64,000 nt of DNA from Bacterioplanes sp965233665 (GCA_965233665.1 CBDDTG010000029.1:53747-117746), one strand, 5' to 3'; shown: positions 8,287-17,369, numbered from the stretch's first letter. The notes: a model not told the origin generated them from the letters alone. Numbers and translations: made by a program.

Positions 8287-9480
8287 TCAGTCTTCCCGCT
8301 CCATGCGCGCCAATACCTGCACCACATCGGCACGGCACAATTGCCCGCATAAACGCCCGCCATCGTCTACCACAGCCAGCGGAATATCTTGCCCCAACAC
8401 TGGCGCAATCACCTCTTCCAGCACCGCGTTCGGGGCCACGGTGGCGTGTGGTTCAAAATGCTCCGGGCCCAGTGCCTCATCGACGCCTGACTGCGCCAGC
8501 CTTGCTAACTGTGCACGCGTTAACGTGCCTTGATAGTTAACCCCATCAAGGCAATGCACGTACTGGCAGTCGTGATCATGAAGATAAGCCGAAGCAGCGT
8601 CGAGGCTAGCGCCAGCAATACAATGTTCCGCCGGCTGCATGACCGCTTCGACGCTCAAGGCGCGGGCACGATTAACGTCGCGAACAAATTTTTCGACATA
8701 GTCATCGGCAGGCTGCAGCAAAATATCCGCAGGCTTACCCACTTGCACCAGTTCACCGTCACGCAAAATCGCGATGCGATCTCCGATTTTCAAGGCTTCG
8801 TCGAGGTCGTGGGTGATAAAAACGATGGTCTTTTTGAGCTGCCCCTGCAGCTCAATCAACTGGTCTTGCATTTCACTGCGGATCAGCGGATCCAACGCCG
8901 AAAACGCTTCATCCATCAGCAAAATTTCCGCATCGGTGCACAAGGCTCTGGCCAACCCTACCCGCTGCTGTTGGCCACCTGACAATTGCGCTGGGCATTG
9001 ATCTTCATAGCCGCTCAGGCCCACGGTTTCGAGCCATTGCCGCGCGCTGGCCAAGCGTTGTTGCTTAGGTTGACTTTGTGCCTCTAAGCCAAACGCTACG
9101 TTATCGAGCACCGTATAGTGCGGCAGTAGCCCAAAGCGCTGAAACACCATCGACATTTTGCGCTGACGAAAGCTGCGCAGCTGACGGGCATTCAGGGCCA
9201 TAATGTCTTGGCCTTCAACCACCACTTTGCCTTCGGTCGGATCAATCAAACGGTTAAAATGACGAATCAAAGTCGACTTGCCCGACCCCGACAGCCCCAT
9301 AATGACAAAGATTTCGCCAGCATTGATCGATAGATTAATATCTTTCAATCCCAGCGTATGACCTGTGGCACTGAGAATCTCTTCTTTACTGTCGCCGGCC
9401 TTTACTCGCGCCAAATGCTGCTTGGCGTGCTCACCAAAAAGTTTGTATAAACCCTGAATTTCTATTACTGGCGAGCCCAT
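8287..9480 (-). CDS. glycine betaine/proline ABC transporter ATP-binding protein (ProV/OpuAA type)
   Basis: ATPase of 397 residues for uptake of compatible solutes. The ABC domain carries Walker A GLSGSGKST (62-70), signature LSGGQQQRVGLARAL, Walker B ILLMDEAFSALDP and the switch His in VFITHDLDEAL. The C-terminal part (about 270-390) matches a CBS pair, which in OpuA-type ATPases senses ionic strength. The N-terminal KLFGEHAKQHLA plus the spacer KEEILSATGHTLGL is typical of ProV. The start shares one base with the permease stop (TAATG), so the two are translationally coupled. No substrate-binding protein gene is adjacent. Confidence 0.93.
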   Translation of the reverse strand: MGSPVIEIQGLYKLFGEHAKQHLARVKAGDSKEEILSATGHTLGLKDINLSINAGEIFVIMGLSGSGKSTLIRHFNRLIDPTEGKVVVEGQDIMALNARQLRSFRQRKMSMVFQRFGLLPHYTVLDNVAFGLEAQSQPKQQRLASARQWLETVGLSGYEDQCPAQLSGGQQQRVGLARALCTDAEILLMDEAFSALDPLIRSEMQDQLIELQGQLKKTIVFITHDLDEALKIGDRIAILRDGELVQVGKPADILLQPADDYVEKFVRDVNRARALSVEAVMQPAEHCIAGASLDAASAYLHDHDCQYVHCLDGVNYQGTLTRAQLARLAQSGVDEALGPEHFEPHATVAPNAVLEEVIAPVLGQDIPLAVVDDGGRLCGQLCRADVVQVLARMERED

Positions 9481-10361
9481 TATGCCCCCTTCATGTAGCG
9501 CTGGGAGCGACGCGCATAGGCTTGAGACACGCGATCAAAAATAATCGCCAACACCACAATGGCGCCACCATTTAACAGCCCGAGGGTAAAGTACTGATTG
9601 GTAATGGACTTTAAAACCGGCTGACCTAAGCCCGAGACGCCAATCATGGAGGCAATCACCACCATCGCCAGCGCCATCATAATGGTCTGATTAATACCGG
9701 CCATAATATTGGGCAGCGCCAAAGGCAATTGTATTTTTATTAGCCGCTGCCAGGGGCGCACACCGTAGGCATCCGCCGCTTCTAAAACGTCTTGATCGAC
9801 CAGACGAATGCCCAAATTGGTCAAACGAATCACAGGCGGAATGGCATAAATCACCACTGCAATCACGCCTGGAATTTTGCCAATACCGAGCAGCATCACC
9901 ACCGGAATTAAATACACAAACGCCGGCATGGTTTGCATAACATCCAACACCGGCGTAATGACTTTTTGCGCACGATCACTGCGCGCCATCAGAATACCCG
10001 TCGGCACGCCCATCAAAATGGCTAGCAAGGTACACACGGTGATGATACTGAGCGTGCTCATGGTGTCTTCCCACATGCCCAAAAACCCCACGCCAAAAAG
10101 CGCAATGCCAACGCCCAGGGTCAACTTAAGTGATCGTGCAGCCATGTGGGTAATGGCCATCAATGCCGCAATCACCAACCACCAAGGCGCAGCAATCAAT
10201 AGCTTTTCAAACCACACTAAAAAAGTTAGCAAGGGGTCAAAGAAAGCTTCTATCGCACCGCCATACTCGCGTGAAAATTCCAGATACGCATCGTCCAACG
10301 TTTTGCGCAATTGCATCAGTTCTACCCGGCTGAGTTGCGGGAACTCCGTCCACCAAGACAT
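9480..10361 (-). CDS. glycine betaine/proline ABC transporter permease (ProW/OpuAB type)
   Basis: Inner-membrane permease of about 293 residues. After a hydrophilic N-terminus come helices from about residue 45 and the BPD_transp_1 region. The EAA-type loop EAADAYGVRPWQRLIKIQLPLALPNIMAGINQ contacts the ATPase. ATG 10361 (MSWWTEFPQL) is chosen because AGGAAA lies 6 nt upstream; a GTG at 10376 would precede that RBS. First gene of a two-gene operon with the ATPase. The substrate-binding protein is missing here and has no domain fused to the permease C-terminus, so the pair must use one encoded elsewhere or be incomplete. Confidence 0.9.
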   Translation of the reverse strand: MSWWTEFPQLSRVELMQLRKTLDDAYLEFSREYGGAIEAFFDPLLTFLVWFEKLLIAAPWWLVIAALMAITHMAARSLKLTLGVGIALFGVGFLGMWEDTMSTLSIITVCTLLAILMGVPTGILMARSDRAQKVITPVLDVMQTMPAFVYLIPVVMLLGIGKIPGVIAVVIYAIPPVIRLTNLGIRLVDQDVLEAADAYGVRPWQRLIKIQLPLALPNIMAGINQTIMMALAMVVIASMIGVSGLGQPVLKSITNQYFTLGLLNGGAIVVLAIIFDRVSQAYARRSQRYMKGA

Positions 10362-10561
10362 AGTTATTTCCTGCACAGGCCCAAGACCATGTGGCCAACA
10401 GCTGTGATCGCTTAGTTGAATGACTGCACCCGACGACGGATCAATTCTCTGCGCCGGGAGCGATTGGGAGAGGGAGTGTAACGGTCTTGCATAAGTTTTT
10501 CAGCCTAGCGGTATCAGACAGGCAAACCTAGGAGCTTTGCTATTGCCTTCATACGGTAGAG

Positions 10562-11116
10562 TCAGGCGAGAATACGGGCACGCTCAGCTTGCTCAGATTG
10601 ACCAACTTGCAAGCCTTCATAAGCCAGCAACTTAATCTTGAGGTCTAGGCCACCGGCATAGCCCCGCAGGCGGTAATCACTGCCAATGACTCGATGACAC
10701 GGCACCAACCACCACCAAGGATTGCGACCAATGGCATTGGCCACCGCCCGCACAGCCTGCGGTTTGTTGACCGCGGTCGCTACCTCCTGATAGCTGCGAA
10801 CATCGCCCTGATCGATGGTGAGTAGATGGCACCAGATTTGGCGCTGCAAATCAGAGCCTTGGTTCCTGAGTGGAATCCCTAACAGCCGTCCAGTTTGCCA
10901 GCCCCTTTGCCAGTTAGCGACCAACGCCAATAGCCAAGAGGGCCACTGCTCATCAACGGCATGCGCATGAGGTTGATCGGTATGATGACACTGCCATAGC
11001 GAATGATCGCAGGCTTGCAGCTGCCAGTGCCCCACCGGGCTATCCAGACACACCTGCCAGCGGGGGCGCAAACAGTGGCAGGAGACGAACAGGGAGTCGT
11101 GTGCAGTATCTGACAT
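10562..11116 (-). CDS. ogt: methylated-DNA--protein-cysteine S-methyltransferase (Ogt/MGMT)
   Basis: Suicide DNA-repair protein that takes the alkyl group from O6-alkylguanine or O4-alkylthymine onto its active-site cysteine. It has 184 residues, a single C-terminal DNA_binding_1 domain and no Ada N-terminal domain. The active site is LVPCHRVIG with Cys140, preceded by the helix-turn-helix region SYQEVATAVNKPQAVRAVANAIGRNP that holds the arginine finger. A perfect 18-bp palindrome sits 25 bp upstream of the ATG and may be an operator. It is transcribed alone. Confidence 0.92.
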   Translation of the reverse strand: MSDTAHDSLFVSCHCLRPRWQVCLDSPVGHWQLQACDHSLWQCHHTDQPHAHAVDEQWPSWLLALVANWQRGWQTGRLLGIPLRNQGSDLQRQIWCHLLTIDQGDVRSYQEVATAVNKPQAVRAVANAIGRNPWWWLVPCHRVIGSDYRLRGYAGGLDLKIKLLAYEGLQVGQSEQAERARILA

Positions 11117-11140
11117 GGCGCTGCTCTCTTGAATAAGCCC

Positions 11141-11158
11141 GGTCTTTCATGAAAGACC
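11141..11158. promoter_or_regulatory. 18-bp perfect palindrome upstream of ogt
   Basis: GGTCTTTCATGAAAGACC reads the same on both strands. With flanking GCC/GGC and one mismatch the symmetry extends to about 26 bp. It lies 25 bp upstream of the ogt start, a position suited to an operator or a 5'-UTR hairpin. No regulator is recognised from the sequence. Confidence 0.45.
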
Positions 11159-11298
11159 AGGCCAGCGTCAGACACAAGAGCAGCCCCTGGCACGTATGAC
11201 ATGGCACAACAGGTATGTCAGGCGACAATCATTTTCAAGCACCGGGCACGTGTTTTCTGGAGCATTTCCAGCCATACCATAGTACCATAAACGAGGTT

Positions 11299-11327
11299 TA
11301 ACGCCTGACAAATTCTATCAGGCGTTA
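11299..11327. terminator. hairpin over the cmoB stop codon
   Basis: Perfect 10-bp arms TAACGCCTGA/TCAGGCGTTA with a 9-nt loop; the cmoB stop codon (11318-11320) lies at the end of one arm. No T-run follows, so it is a weak terminator or a 3'-end stabiliser. Confidence 0.4.
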
Positions 11328-12340
11328 GCCACAATCACCGCTCGCAAAGGCGCCGGATAACCCTCTGCAGTCAGCTTAGGGTTGTCAGGATCAAGAAAGT
11401 CCGCCAGCGAGTTAAAGCGCATCCAATCCGTTTGCCGCTGCTCTTCCAAACTGGTTTGGTTTAGGTCTACCAAACGGGCGTTAGATAAACCCACGCGTCG
11501 ACACCATAACAACAAGGTCTCGACGGATGGAATAAACCAGACATTGCGCATCATGGCATAGCGATCTTCTGGCATTAAGCAATGCCCCAACGGGCCGTCG
11601 ATAACCAAGGTTTCCAACACCAGTTCGCCACCTGGGCGCAGGGCATCTTTCAGCTCCTGCAAATGCTCAATGGGCGATTTACGGTGGTACAAAACCCCCA
11701 TCGAAAAAACGCTATCAAAGCCTTTTAGTTTGGCCGGCACATCTTCCATGCGCAGCGGCAATAAGTGCGCAGGCACCTCAGCTTGCTGCGTTTGCAGATA
11801 TTTTTTGTAGGCCTGAAACTGCATCAAAAATAGCCGCGACGGATCAACGCCAATGACCCGTTGCGCGCCTTCGCCCAACATGCGCCACAGGTGATAACCC
11901 GAGCCACAGCCCACGTCCAATATAAGCCGGCCTTTCAGCGGCGCGATATGCGGCTGCACCCGTTGCCATTTCCAGTCCGAGCGCCACTCAGTATCAATGT
12001 GGGTATCAAAAAAGCGAAACGGTCCCTTGCGCCAAGGCATCAAACCACGCAGACCTTGTTCGACCTGTTGCGCTTGCTGTGCACTTAAACTTGGGCTGCT
12101 TAACGCGATGTCGTCAGCCGTTAAGTCGGCTTGTACCGAATCTATCGCTGGCAGTGATTCAAGGGCATCCAGCCAACGCGGTACATCACCGTGTTGCTTA
12201 TCTACCAGAATTTGCTGCAGTTGCTGCGGTAATTGCTGCGCCCAAGGCGCCAAGGGAGACTGCGGCAACCAAGCCAATAAATCATCAAACCAAGACAGCA
12301 TAGTGTGCGCAGTGGCTTGCGGGGCGTTTACGTCAGGCAT
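11318..12340 (-). CDS. cmoB: tRNA U34 carboxymethyltransferase CmoB
   Basis: Transfers a carboxymethyl group from carboxy-SAM to 5-hydroxyuridine at position 34 of tRNAs, making cmo5U. At 340 residues it is near the family length. The Rossmann core has DVGCGSGYHLWRMLGEGA and GVDPSRLFLMQF; further conserved stretches are FDSVFSMGVLYHRKSPIEHL and WFIPS. The start codon shares one base with the stop of cmoA, the usual cmoA-cmoB operon. The partner CmoA makes the cofactor. Confidence 0.96.
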   Translation of the reverse strand: MPDVNAPQATAHTMLSWFDDLLAWLPQSPLAPWAQQLPQQLQQILVDKQHGDVPRWLDALESLPAIDSVQADLTADDIALSSPSLSAQQAQQVEQGLRGLMPWRKGPFRFFDTHIDTEWRSDWKWQRVQPHIAPLKGRLILDVGCGSGYHLWRMLGEGAQRVIGVDPSRLFLMQFQAYKKYLQTQQAEVPAHLLPLRMEDVPAKLKGFDSVFSMGVLYHRKSPIEHLQELKDALRPGGELVLETLVIDGPLGHCLMPEDRYAMMRNVWFIPSVETLLLWCRRVGLSNARLVDLNQTSLEEQRQTDWMRFNSLADFLDPDNPKLTAEGYPAPLRAVIVANA

Positions 12341-13077
12341 TATTTAATCGCTAGAAAAGATGCAAAGTTAAAGCACTGATACCAGCGCACAACGTGGCGA
12401 AAACCGGCTTGTTTTAACCGTTCAATGTGCACAGCTTCCGTCTCAGGAATCAGCACATTTTCAATGGCACTGCGTTTTTGCGCGATTTCTAAATCAGAGT
12501 AACCATTGGCGCGTTTAAAATCATGATGCAACTCGGTTTGAATGCGCTGCTCGGTGTCATCGAAGCACAATTTTTCTGACAAAATCAGCGCGCCGCCATC
12601 ACAGGTTGCGGCCGCAATTTTTTGCAGCAGCGCTAAGCGCTCGCTTGGTGCGATAAACTGCAGCACGAAATTTAATGCCGTGACGGAGGCATTGCTGAGC
12701 TCAACTTGGGTAATGTCGGCACAGTGCAGCTCTACCTCGACACTGCCATCGTCCAGCGCCACATAATGCCGCGCCCGCTCGATCATGGAATCGGAATTAT
12801 CCAGACCAATAATGCGACAGCCCTCAGCTTTAACGCCGTGGCGCATGGCCAGCGTCACCGCACCTAGCGAGCACCCTAAGTCGTATAACCGGGTATTGGC
12901 CTGGGCGTAGCGACCAGCAATGATGCCCGACATGGCGACGGTTTCGGCGTAGCCCGGCACCGAGCGCTGAATCATATCGGGAAAAACGCGCGCCACCGCG
13001 CTGTCGAAGGCAAAGTCCCCGACCTCGCCTTGACGATGTTGATAAATACGATCTGGCTGTTGGTCAAACTCACTCAT
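12340..13077 (-). CDS. cmoA: carboxy-S-adenosyl-L-methionine synthase CmoA
   Basis: Makes carboxy-SAM from SAM and prephenate for CmoB. It has 245 residues, starting MSEFDQQPDRIYQHRQGEVGDF, a close match to family members. The SAM-binding motif is YDLGCSLGAVTLAM, followed by GLDNSDSMIERAR, LHCADI and LNFVLQFI. It leads the cmoAB operon. Prephenate ties this enzyme to the shikimate pathway, whose first enzyme is encoded about 7 kb away, although the two are not co-transcribed. Confidence 0.96.
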   Translation of the reverse strand: MSEFDQQPDRIYQHRQGEVGDFAFDSAVARVFPDMIQRSVPGYAETVAMSGIIAGRYAQANTRLYDLGCSLGAVTLAMRHGVKAEGCRIIGLDNSDSMIERARHYVALDDGSVEVELHCADITQVELSNASVTALNFVLQFIAPSERLALLQKIAAATCDGGALILSEKLCFDDTEQRIQTELHHDFKRANGYSDLEIAQKRSAIENVLIPETEAVHIERLKQAGFRHVVRWYQCFNFASFLAIK

Positions 13078-13158
13078 ACGCGACTCAGACAGAAAAAAGG
13101 CGGCAGTATACCTGAGCGCGGCGCAGGCGCGAACGCCAAGCGGTGAGTTAGCGCCCGA

Positions 13159-14646
13159 CTATTGCTCAGAGGACGGCAGCGGTGCCTGCAGCGATTCATA
13201 CAGCTCAGCCTCGGCATTGGCTTCTTCTACCAAAGTCTGCGACAGCTCTTTTTTCACCCGCACACCCAGCTTCTGGAAGGTATCGGCGCGACTGAGTAAG
13301 TTGCCGCGCCCTTCACGCAACGAGCGCCATACATCGTCATAAGTGCCCTGCGCGGTGTTGAGCTGCTTGCCCAGTTTTTCCATGTGCTCCACCAGAGTGA
13401 CGACCTTTTCGTACACCAAGCGTGCCTGATCGGCGATTTTTTCGGTGTTGCGATTGCGCCGCTCGATGGCCCACAAACTGGCCACCGTGCGCAATGTCGC
13501 CAGCAACGTCGTGGGCGTAACCACCACAATGCGCTGCTCAAAGGCGTCACTGAACAGCTTTTCGTCCTGCTGGAAAGCCAGCATAAAGGCGGGCTCCACC
13601 GGCATAAACAAAAACACAAAGTCGGGCGAATTAATGCCCTCTAATTGCTGATATGCCTTACTGCTCAAGCCTTTAATGTGGGTGCGAACGGATTCAATAT
13701 GACGCTTCACCGCCGCCTCGCGTGCTTCGTCACTGCTGGCATTGACCGCATCGGCATAGGCAGTAAGTGAGACTTTGGCATCGACCACTATGTGCTTGCC
13801 TTCTGGCAAGTTAATAATCACGTCCGGGCGATAGCGCTGGCCTTGTTCATCGTGCAGGCTTTGTTCGCGCTGATACTCTATGCCCGCGCGCAAGCCGGAG
13901 CGCTCCAATACCGTCTCCAGCACCATTTCGCCCCAATTGCCCTGCACTTTTTGCTCACCGCGCAGGGCGTTGGTCAATGCTTGTGCTTCGCTGCTCATTT
14001 GCTGATTGAGTTTATGCAGCTCACTGATTTGACTGCGCAACGAGGCCCGATCTTTGGCATCGTGCAGGTGTACGTCTTCGACCTTTTTACGCAGCCCGTC
14101 CAGTTGCTCTTTAAAGGGATTCAGCAACGCATTGAGGCCGGTTTGGCTTTGCTCACTGAACTGTTTTTGCTGCTCATTAAATTGCCGGCTTTTTTGCTCT
14201 AGCACCTGGTTAGACAGGCGCTCAAATTCTTTTAAAAGCTCTTCTTTGTTGCTTTGCAGCAAGGCCAGTTTTTCTTCCATGCTTTGCTGTTGCTGCTGCC
14301 GTGCTTCTTGTTGCGTCGCCAACTCGGTTTGCAGCTGTTGTTGTTGCTGACGATTATCTTCCAGCGACTGCTCTAACTGCAGACTGCGCTGTTGTGCATG
14401 ATTCAGCTGTTGCTGCAGCGACTCTGCCCGCTCTTCGCTGCGCGCCAGCTCTAGCTGCACTTGCTGAGCTTGTTGCTGACTCTCGGCCAGTTGCTGCTGC
14501 TGTTGTTGCAGCTGTTGCGCCCAATCTTGCTCCTGTTGGCGCCATACACGCTGCTGCTTTTGTAAATGCATGACGGACCAAAACAGCGATGCCAGCAACG
14601 CCACTAAGGGCGTCATGACCTGAGGTAAAAGAAACGCTTCGAGCAC
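13159..14646 (-). CDS. rmuC: DNA recombination protein RmuC
   Basis: RmuC family protein of 495 residues, linked in E. coli to limiting inverted-repeat recombination. An N-terminal membrane helix (MLEAFLLPQVMTPLVALLASLFWSV) is followed by a long Gln-rich coiled coil (about 30-190). The C-terminal RmuC domain is nuclease-like (WGEMVLETVLERSGLR, YRPDVIINLPEGKHIVVDAKVSL, FVFLFMPVEPAF). The start is GTG, with AAGG 8 nt upstream inside the end of the preceding barrel-protein gene; the gap is 2 nt, so the two are probably coupled. Confidence 0.93.
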   Translation of the reverse strand: MLEAFLLPQVMTPLVALLASLFWSVMHLQKQQRVWRQQEQDWAQQLQQQQQQLAESQQQAQQVQLELARSEERAESLQQQLNHAQQRSLQLEQSLEDNRQQQQQLQTELATQQEARQQQQQSMEEKLALLQSNKEELLKEFERLSNQVLEQKSRQFNEQQKQFSEQSQTGLNALLNPFKEQLDGLRKKVEDVHLHDAKDRASLRSQISELHKLNQQMSSEAQALTNALRGEQKVQGNWGEMVLETVLERSGLRAGIEYQREQSLHDEQGQRYRPDVIINLPEGKHIVVDAKVSLTAYADAVNASSDEAREAAVKRHIESVRTHIKGLSSKAYQQLEGINSPDFVFLFMPVEPAFMLAFQQDEKLFSDAFEQRIVVVTPTTLLATLRTVASLWAIERRNRNTEKIADQARLVYEKVVTLVEHMEKLGKQLNTAQGTYDDVWRSLREGRGNLLSRADTFQKLGVRVKKELSQTLVEEANAEAELYESLQAPLPSSEQ

Positions 14647-14648
14647 AA

Positions 14649-15212
14649 TTAAAACCTTGTTTTCAAACCGGCAATGATGCTGCCGGAGGTAATTTCATCA
14701 AATTCGGTACGCGAATACTCGGCATACAGCGCCGCACGACGCGTGGTGCGAAAACTAAAACCCGCCGCCACCAAAGGCGAGCAGCCGTCATCGTCCCATG
14801 GCTTAGCAATGCCCACCACAGACGCTGCCCAACAATGATGGCCATAGCGCACATAAGGCCCAACCACCGGGCCATTGGCATCGCCCAGCCACACATTAAG
14901 CGGCAGGTATGCCGTCGCCTCAATACCGGCACTGACGCCATCAAACTGCGCCACATCCTCACCCGCTTTTGAACCCTGGCCGTACAACCACAGCGCCGCG
15001 CCAACGGAGAAAAACGGCGTAATTTGCACACCACCGCCAGCTTTGGCGACATCGGTCAATGCGGAGCGATCTTCGTCTTCGTGCTGACTGCGATCAATGG
15101 TTTGCACCCCCAGCCCCACCGCGATATCGCCATAAAAACCTGTTTCCGCACTGGCCTGTGCGCTTAACAGCAAACACCCTGCAGCCAGCAGCGTCCGTAA
15201 TCGGCTTGTCAT
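14649..15212 (-). CDS. small outer-membrane beta-barrel protein (unknown role)
   Basis: About 187 residues. The signal peptide ends near LLLSAQASA|ETGFYGD. Alternating strands follow (FYGDIAVGLGVQ, VGPYVRYGHHCW, AALYAEYSRTEF), ending in a terminal aromatic residue (IIAGLKTRF), the usual outer-membrane insertion signal. Two cysteines (HHCW, DDGCS) could form a disulphide. An earlier start at 15254 would bury the signal peptide; ATG 15212 is preceded by AGGA. It sits 2 nt upstream of rmuC. The family is not recognised beyond an OmpA/OmpW-like eight-strand barrel. Confidence 0.72.
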   Translation of the reverse strand: MTSRLRTLLAAGCLLLSAQASAETGFYGDIAVGLGVQTIDRSQHEDEDRSALTDVAKAGGGVQITPFFSVGAALWLYGQGSKAGEDVAQFDGVSAGIEATAYLPLNVWLGDANGPVVGPYVRYGHHCWAASVVGIAKPWDDDGCSPLVAAGFSFRTTRRAALYAEYSRTEFDEITSGSIIAGLKTRF

Positions 15213-15369
15213 TCTACTGTCATCCTTTTGTTGTCTCGTTGCGACGGCGGCCACAGGTTATCACTAATCGAGCCAATACGCCGTACGACTGAGGCCTGGC
15301 CCATCGCGCCCTGTGCATTTCAGTACTTTGGTACAAAATCAGACTAAAAAAACAACAACGGAGCTCAGC

Positions 15370-16479
15370 ATGAACATCATCCGTCTCACCGCCAGCCTTG
15401 CATTGGCCTTACTCTCTAGCGCCGCCTACGCCAGCTCAGACACTCCGGCCATGGACAGCTACTATTCCACTCATCCACTCGCTTGGTACAACGAGGTGTC
15501 TGAGTTGGAGTACTTTGATACACAGTTCACCACCACCTGGGTAACCAACCCAAGCTGCAAAAGCGACGCTGATTTTACCAGCGTGACCTACAACATTTTT
15601 CATAACGTCGGCTTTGTTTACGACTTTGGCGACGAAATGGAACAGTCACTCGGCGAAGTCACCGCCTGTGCCGATGTCGTTCTGATTCAGGAAGCCTGGG
15701 ACTACGACGACATGTACGAAGACGGCCCAGTCGACGACTTTGCTGCCCGTGGCTTTAGCGTCAGCTACGGTGGCGGCGATAATTACTGCAATGGCAGCGA
15801 CATCGAAGGCGACTGCTCTGGGCTGATGATTTTCTCCCAGCACGGCTTTATCAAAGAGTTGGGCTATCACAAATACCAAGCCAGCAGTGGCATCGACAGC
15901 GTTAAAGGCAAAGGCGTCATAGGCGCCATCATCGAAAAAGACGGCCGCTATGTGTACGTATTCAACACCCACCTGGTGTACGGCAGCGAGCAACACCTGG
16001 GCGGCAACAGCAGCGATGACAACGCTCGGCGCCTGCAAATGAGCGAGGCCATTCAGTGGATTCGCCAGCGCGTAGAGCAACATCAAGCGCAATACCCGCC
16101 AGCCGCCATCGTTTTCGGCGGCGACTTTAATACCGATTTGCAAAACAGCGGTGCCATTGCCGACGTTACCCAGCACCCACAGTGGCAGCAGCTAGGCCTG
16201 ATTCGCCAACAAGCGACGCAAGTGCGCGACGGCCTGCGCTACACCTATTGGCCCAAGGATGACTGCTGCGAAGACACAGGCCCCAATGGCCTGGCCGAAA
16301 AAGATTACGCCTGGTTTGATTACAGCCTGGTGCTCAATGGCCCGCAGGGCTGTGTCGATGGCGTTAATACCAGTGTGTGGGCACCAGAGTGGCGCGGCCA
16401 GGATGGTCAACGCTATCTTGCCTATTACACTCACAGTGATCATTACGGCAGTCTGACGGAGATAAACTGGTGTCACTAA
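15370..16479 (+). CDS. secreted endonuclease/exonuclease/phosphatase-fold phosphodiesterase (sphingomyelinase-like)
   Basis: About 369 residues with a signal peptide ending AAYA|SSD. The EEP fold shows TYNIFHNVGF, the metal ligand Glu in VVLIQEAWDYDDM, FNTHLVYG, GGDFNTD and the catalytic HSDHYG near the C-terminus. Secreted EEP proteins of this size include bacterial neutral sphingomyelinases/phospholipases C (haemolysins) and nucleases; the substrate cannot be fixed by eye. Several cysteines (SCKSD, CCEDTG, GCVDG, INWCH) suggest disulphides, fitting export. ATG 15370 has GGAG at about 8 nt; an upstream start at 15313 lacks this. The 3' end overlaps the chaperone-like gene by 10 nt. Confidence 0.85.
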   Translation: MNIIRLTASLALALLSSAAYASSDTPAMDSYYSTHPLAWYNEVSELEYFDTQFTTTWVTNPSCKSDADFTSVTYNIFHNVGFVYDFGDEMEQSLGEVTACADVVLIQEAWDYDDMYEDGPVDDFAARGFSVSYGGGDNYCNGSDIEGDCSGLMIFSQHGFIKELGYHKYQASSGIDSVKGKGVIGAIIEKDGRYVYVFNTHLVYGSEQHLGGNSSDDNARRLQMSEAIQWIRQRVEQHQAQYPPAAIVFGGDFNTDLQNSGAIADVTQHPQWQQLGLIRQQATQVRDGLRYTYWPKDDCCEDTGPNGLAEKDYAWFDYSLVLNGPQGCVDGVNTSVWAPEWRGQDGQRYLAYYTHSDHYGSLTEINWCH

Positions 16480-17369
16480 GGCTTTGGCCACTGGCGCTGC
16501 TCGCCATCATCGCTGGGGGGCTATGGCAGGCCCCCCAGCTGATCTATTCAGCCAGCGACGAGAAAACGCCTCTGGCCGCAGCGCAGCAAAGCGATGCAAA
16601 GGTACCCGGCAACGCTGATGACTTGCTGCGCGCGGGTGCCTTGGCTGCCAGCCAGCAGCGGCTGCAACAACAACTGCAGCAACTGATTTGGCAGCAATCC
16701 GAGTGGTTGGTGACACCGGCCAAAGCTCTGCAGCGTTTGCAGCGGGACTGTGAAGCCAGACTGCAGCACAGCGACCTATTCGATAACGACCTACTCCACA
16801 GCGACTCACTGCCAAACAGCCTGCCCGATTGTGGTCAATTGCTTAGTGCCCAGCTGCAGCAACAGTGGCAACTGACTGCAGTGCAGGCAGAAACACTCAT
16901 GCGCTACCACAGCGAGCTGGATTTTCAGCAATTTACTCACGATTATCCGGTGACAGAGTTTGAAACGCCGTTGGCCTTTTTTGAGGCGTTTTGGCAACAA
17001 CAGGATGCCGTTTATGGCCAACAGCTAAGCCAAACCCTGTTCTCTCCTCAGCGCGAGCGTCTACGTTTTGAGCACCGTACTGAACTGTTTATCGAAAACA
17101 GCGGCGCTACCGCGGATGAGCGCTTGGCTTGGTATCAGAGCCAGATCGAGGCTTACCAGCAGCGCTTCGGCCAGCCGCCTTATGTCGAGCCGCGCGATCA
17201 CGCCAATCGTTTGATCGCCCTCGGCGAACATCCGCAAATGAGCCCAGAGCAAGCCTTACAGCGACGCTATCAGTTGCGCCAACAATGGCTAGGAGAAGAG
17301 CGCGCCCAGCGCTGGCATGAGCGCGAGCAACAGCAGCTGCAAACTCAGGGACAGCTACTGCCGCTATAA
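16470..17369 (+). CDS. membrane-anchored lipase-chaperone-like protein (candidate Lif/LipB family)
   Basis: 299 residues: an N-terminal membrane anchor (LALLAIIAGGLWQAPQLIY), then an almost wholly helical Gln/Leu-rich body. The tail MSPEQALQRRYQLRQQWLGEERAQRWHERE and the middle segment with LFSPQRERLRFEHRTELF resemble the closing helices of lipase-specific foldases. The Lif signature around FDYFLSALGE was not found, so this is a tentative call. The GTG start has GGAG upstream and overlaps the phosphodiesterase stop by 10 nt, so the two are translationally coupled. Lif proteins fold a neighbouring secreted lipase in the periplasm; here the neighbour is an EEP enzyme. It could also be an unrelated helical protein. 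Confidence 0.5.
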   Translation: MSLRLWPLALLAIIAGGLWQAPQLIYSASDEKTPLAAAQQSDAKVPGNADDLLRAGALAASQQRLQQQLQQLIWQQSEWLVTPAKALQRLQRDCEARLQHSDLFDNDLLHSDSLPNSLPDCGQLLSAQLQQQWQLTAVQAETLMRYHSELDFQQFTHDYPVTEFETPLAFFEAFWQQQDAVYGQQLSQTLFSPQRERLRFEHRTELFIENSGATADERLAWYQSQIEAYQQRFGQPPYVEPRDHANRLIALGEHPQMSPEQALQRRYQLRQQWLGEERAQRWHEREQQQLQTQGQLLPL

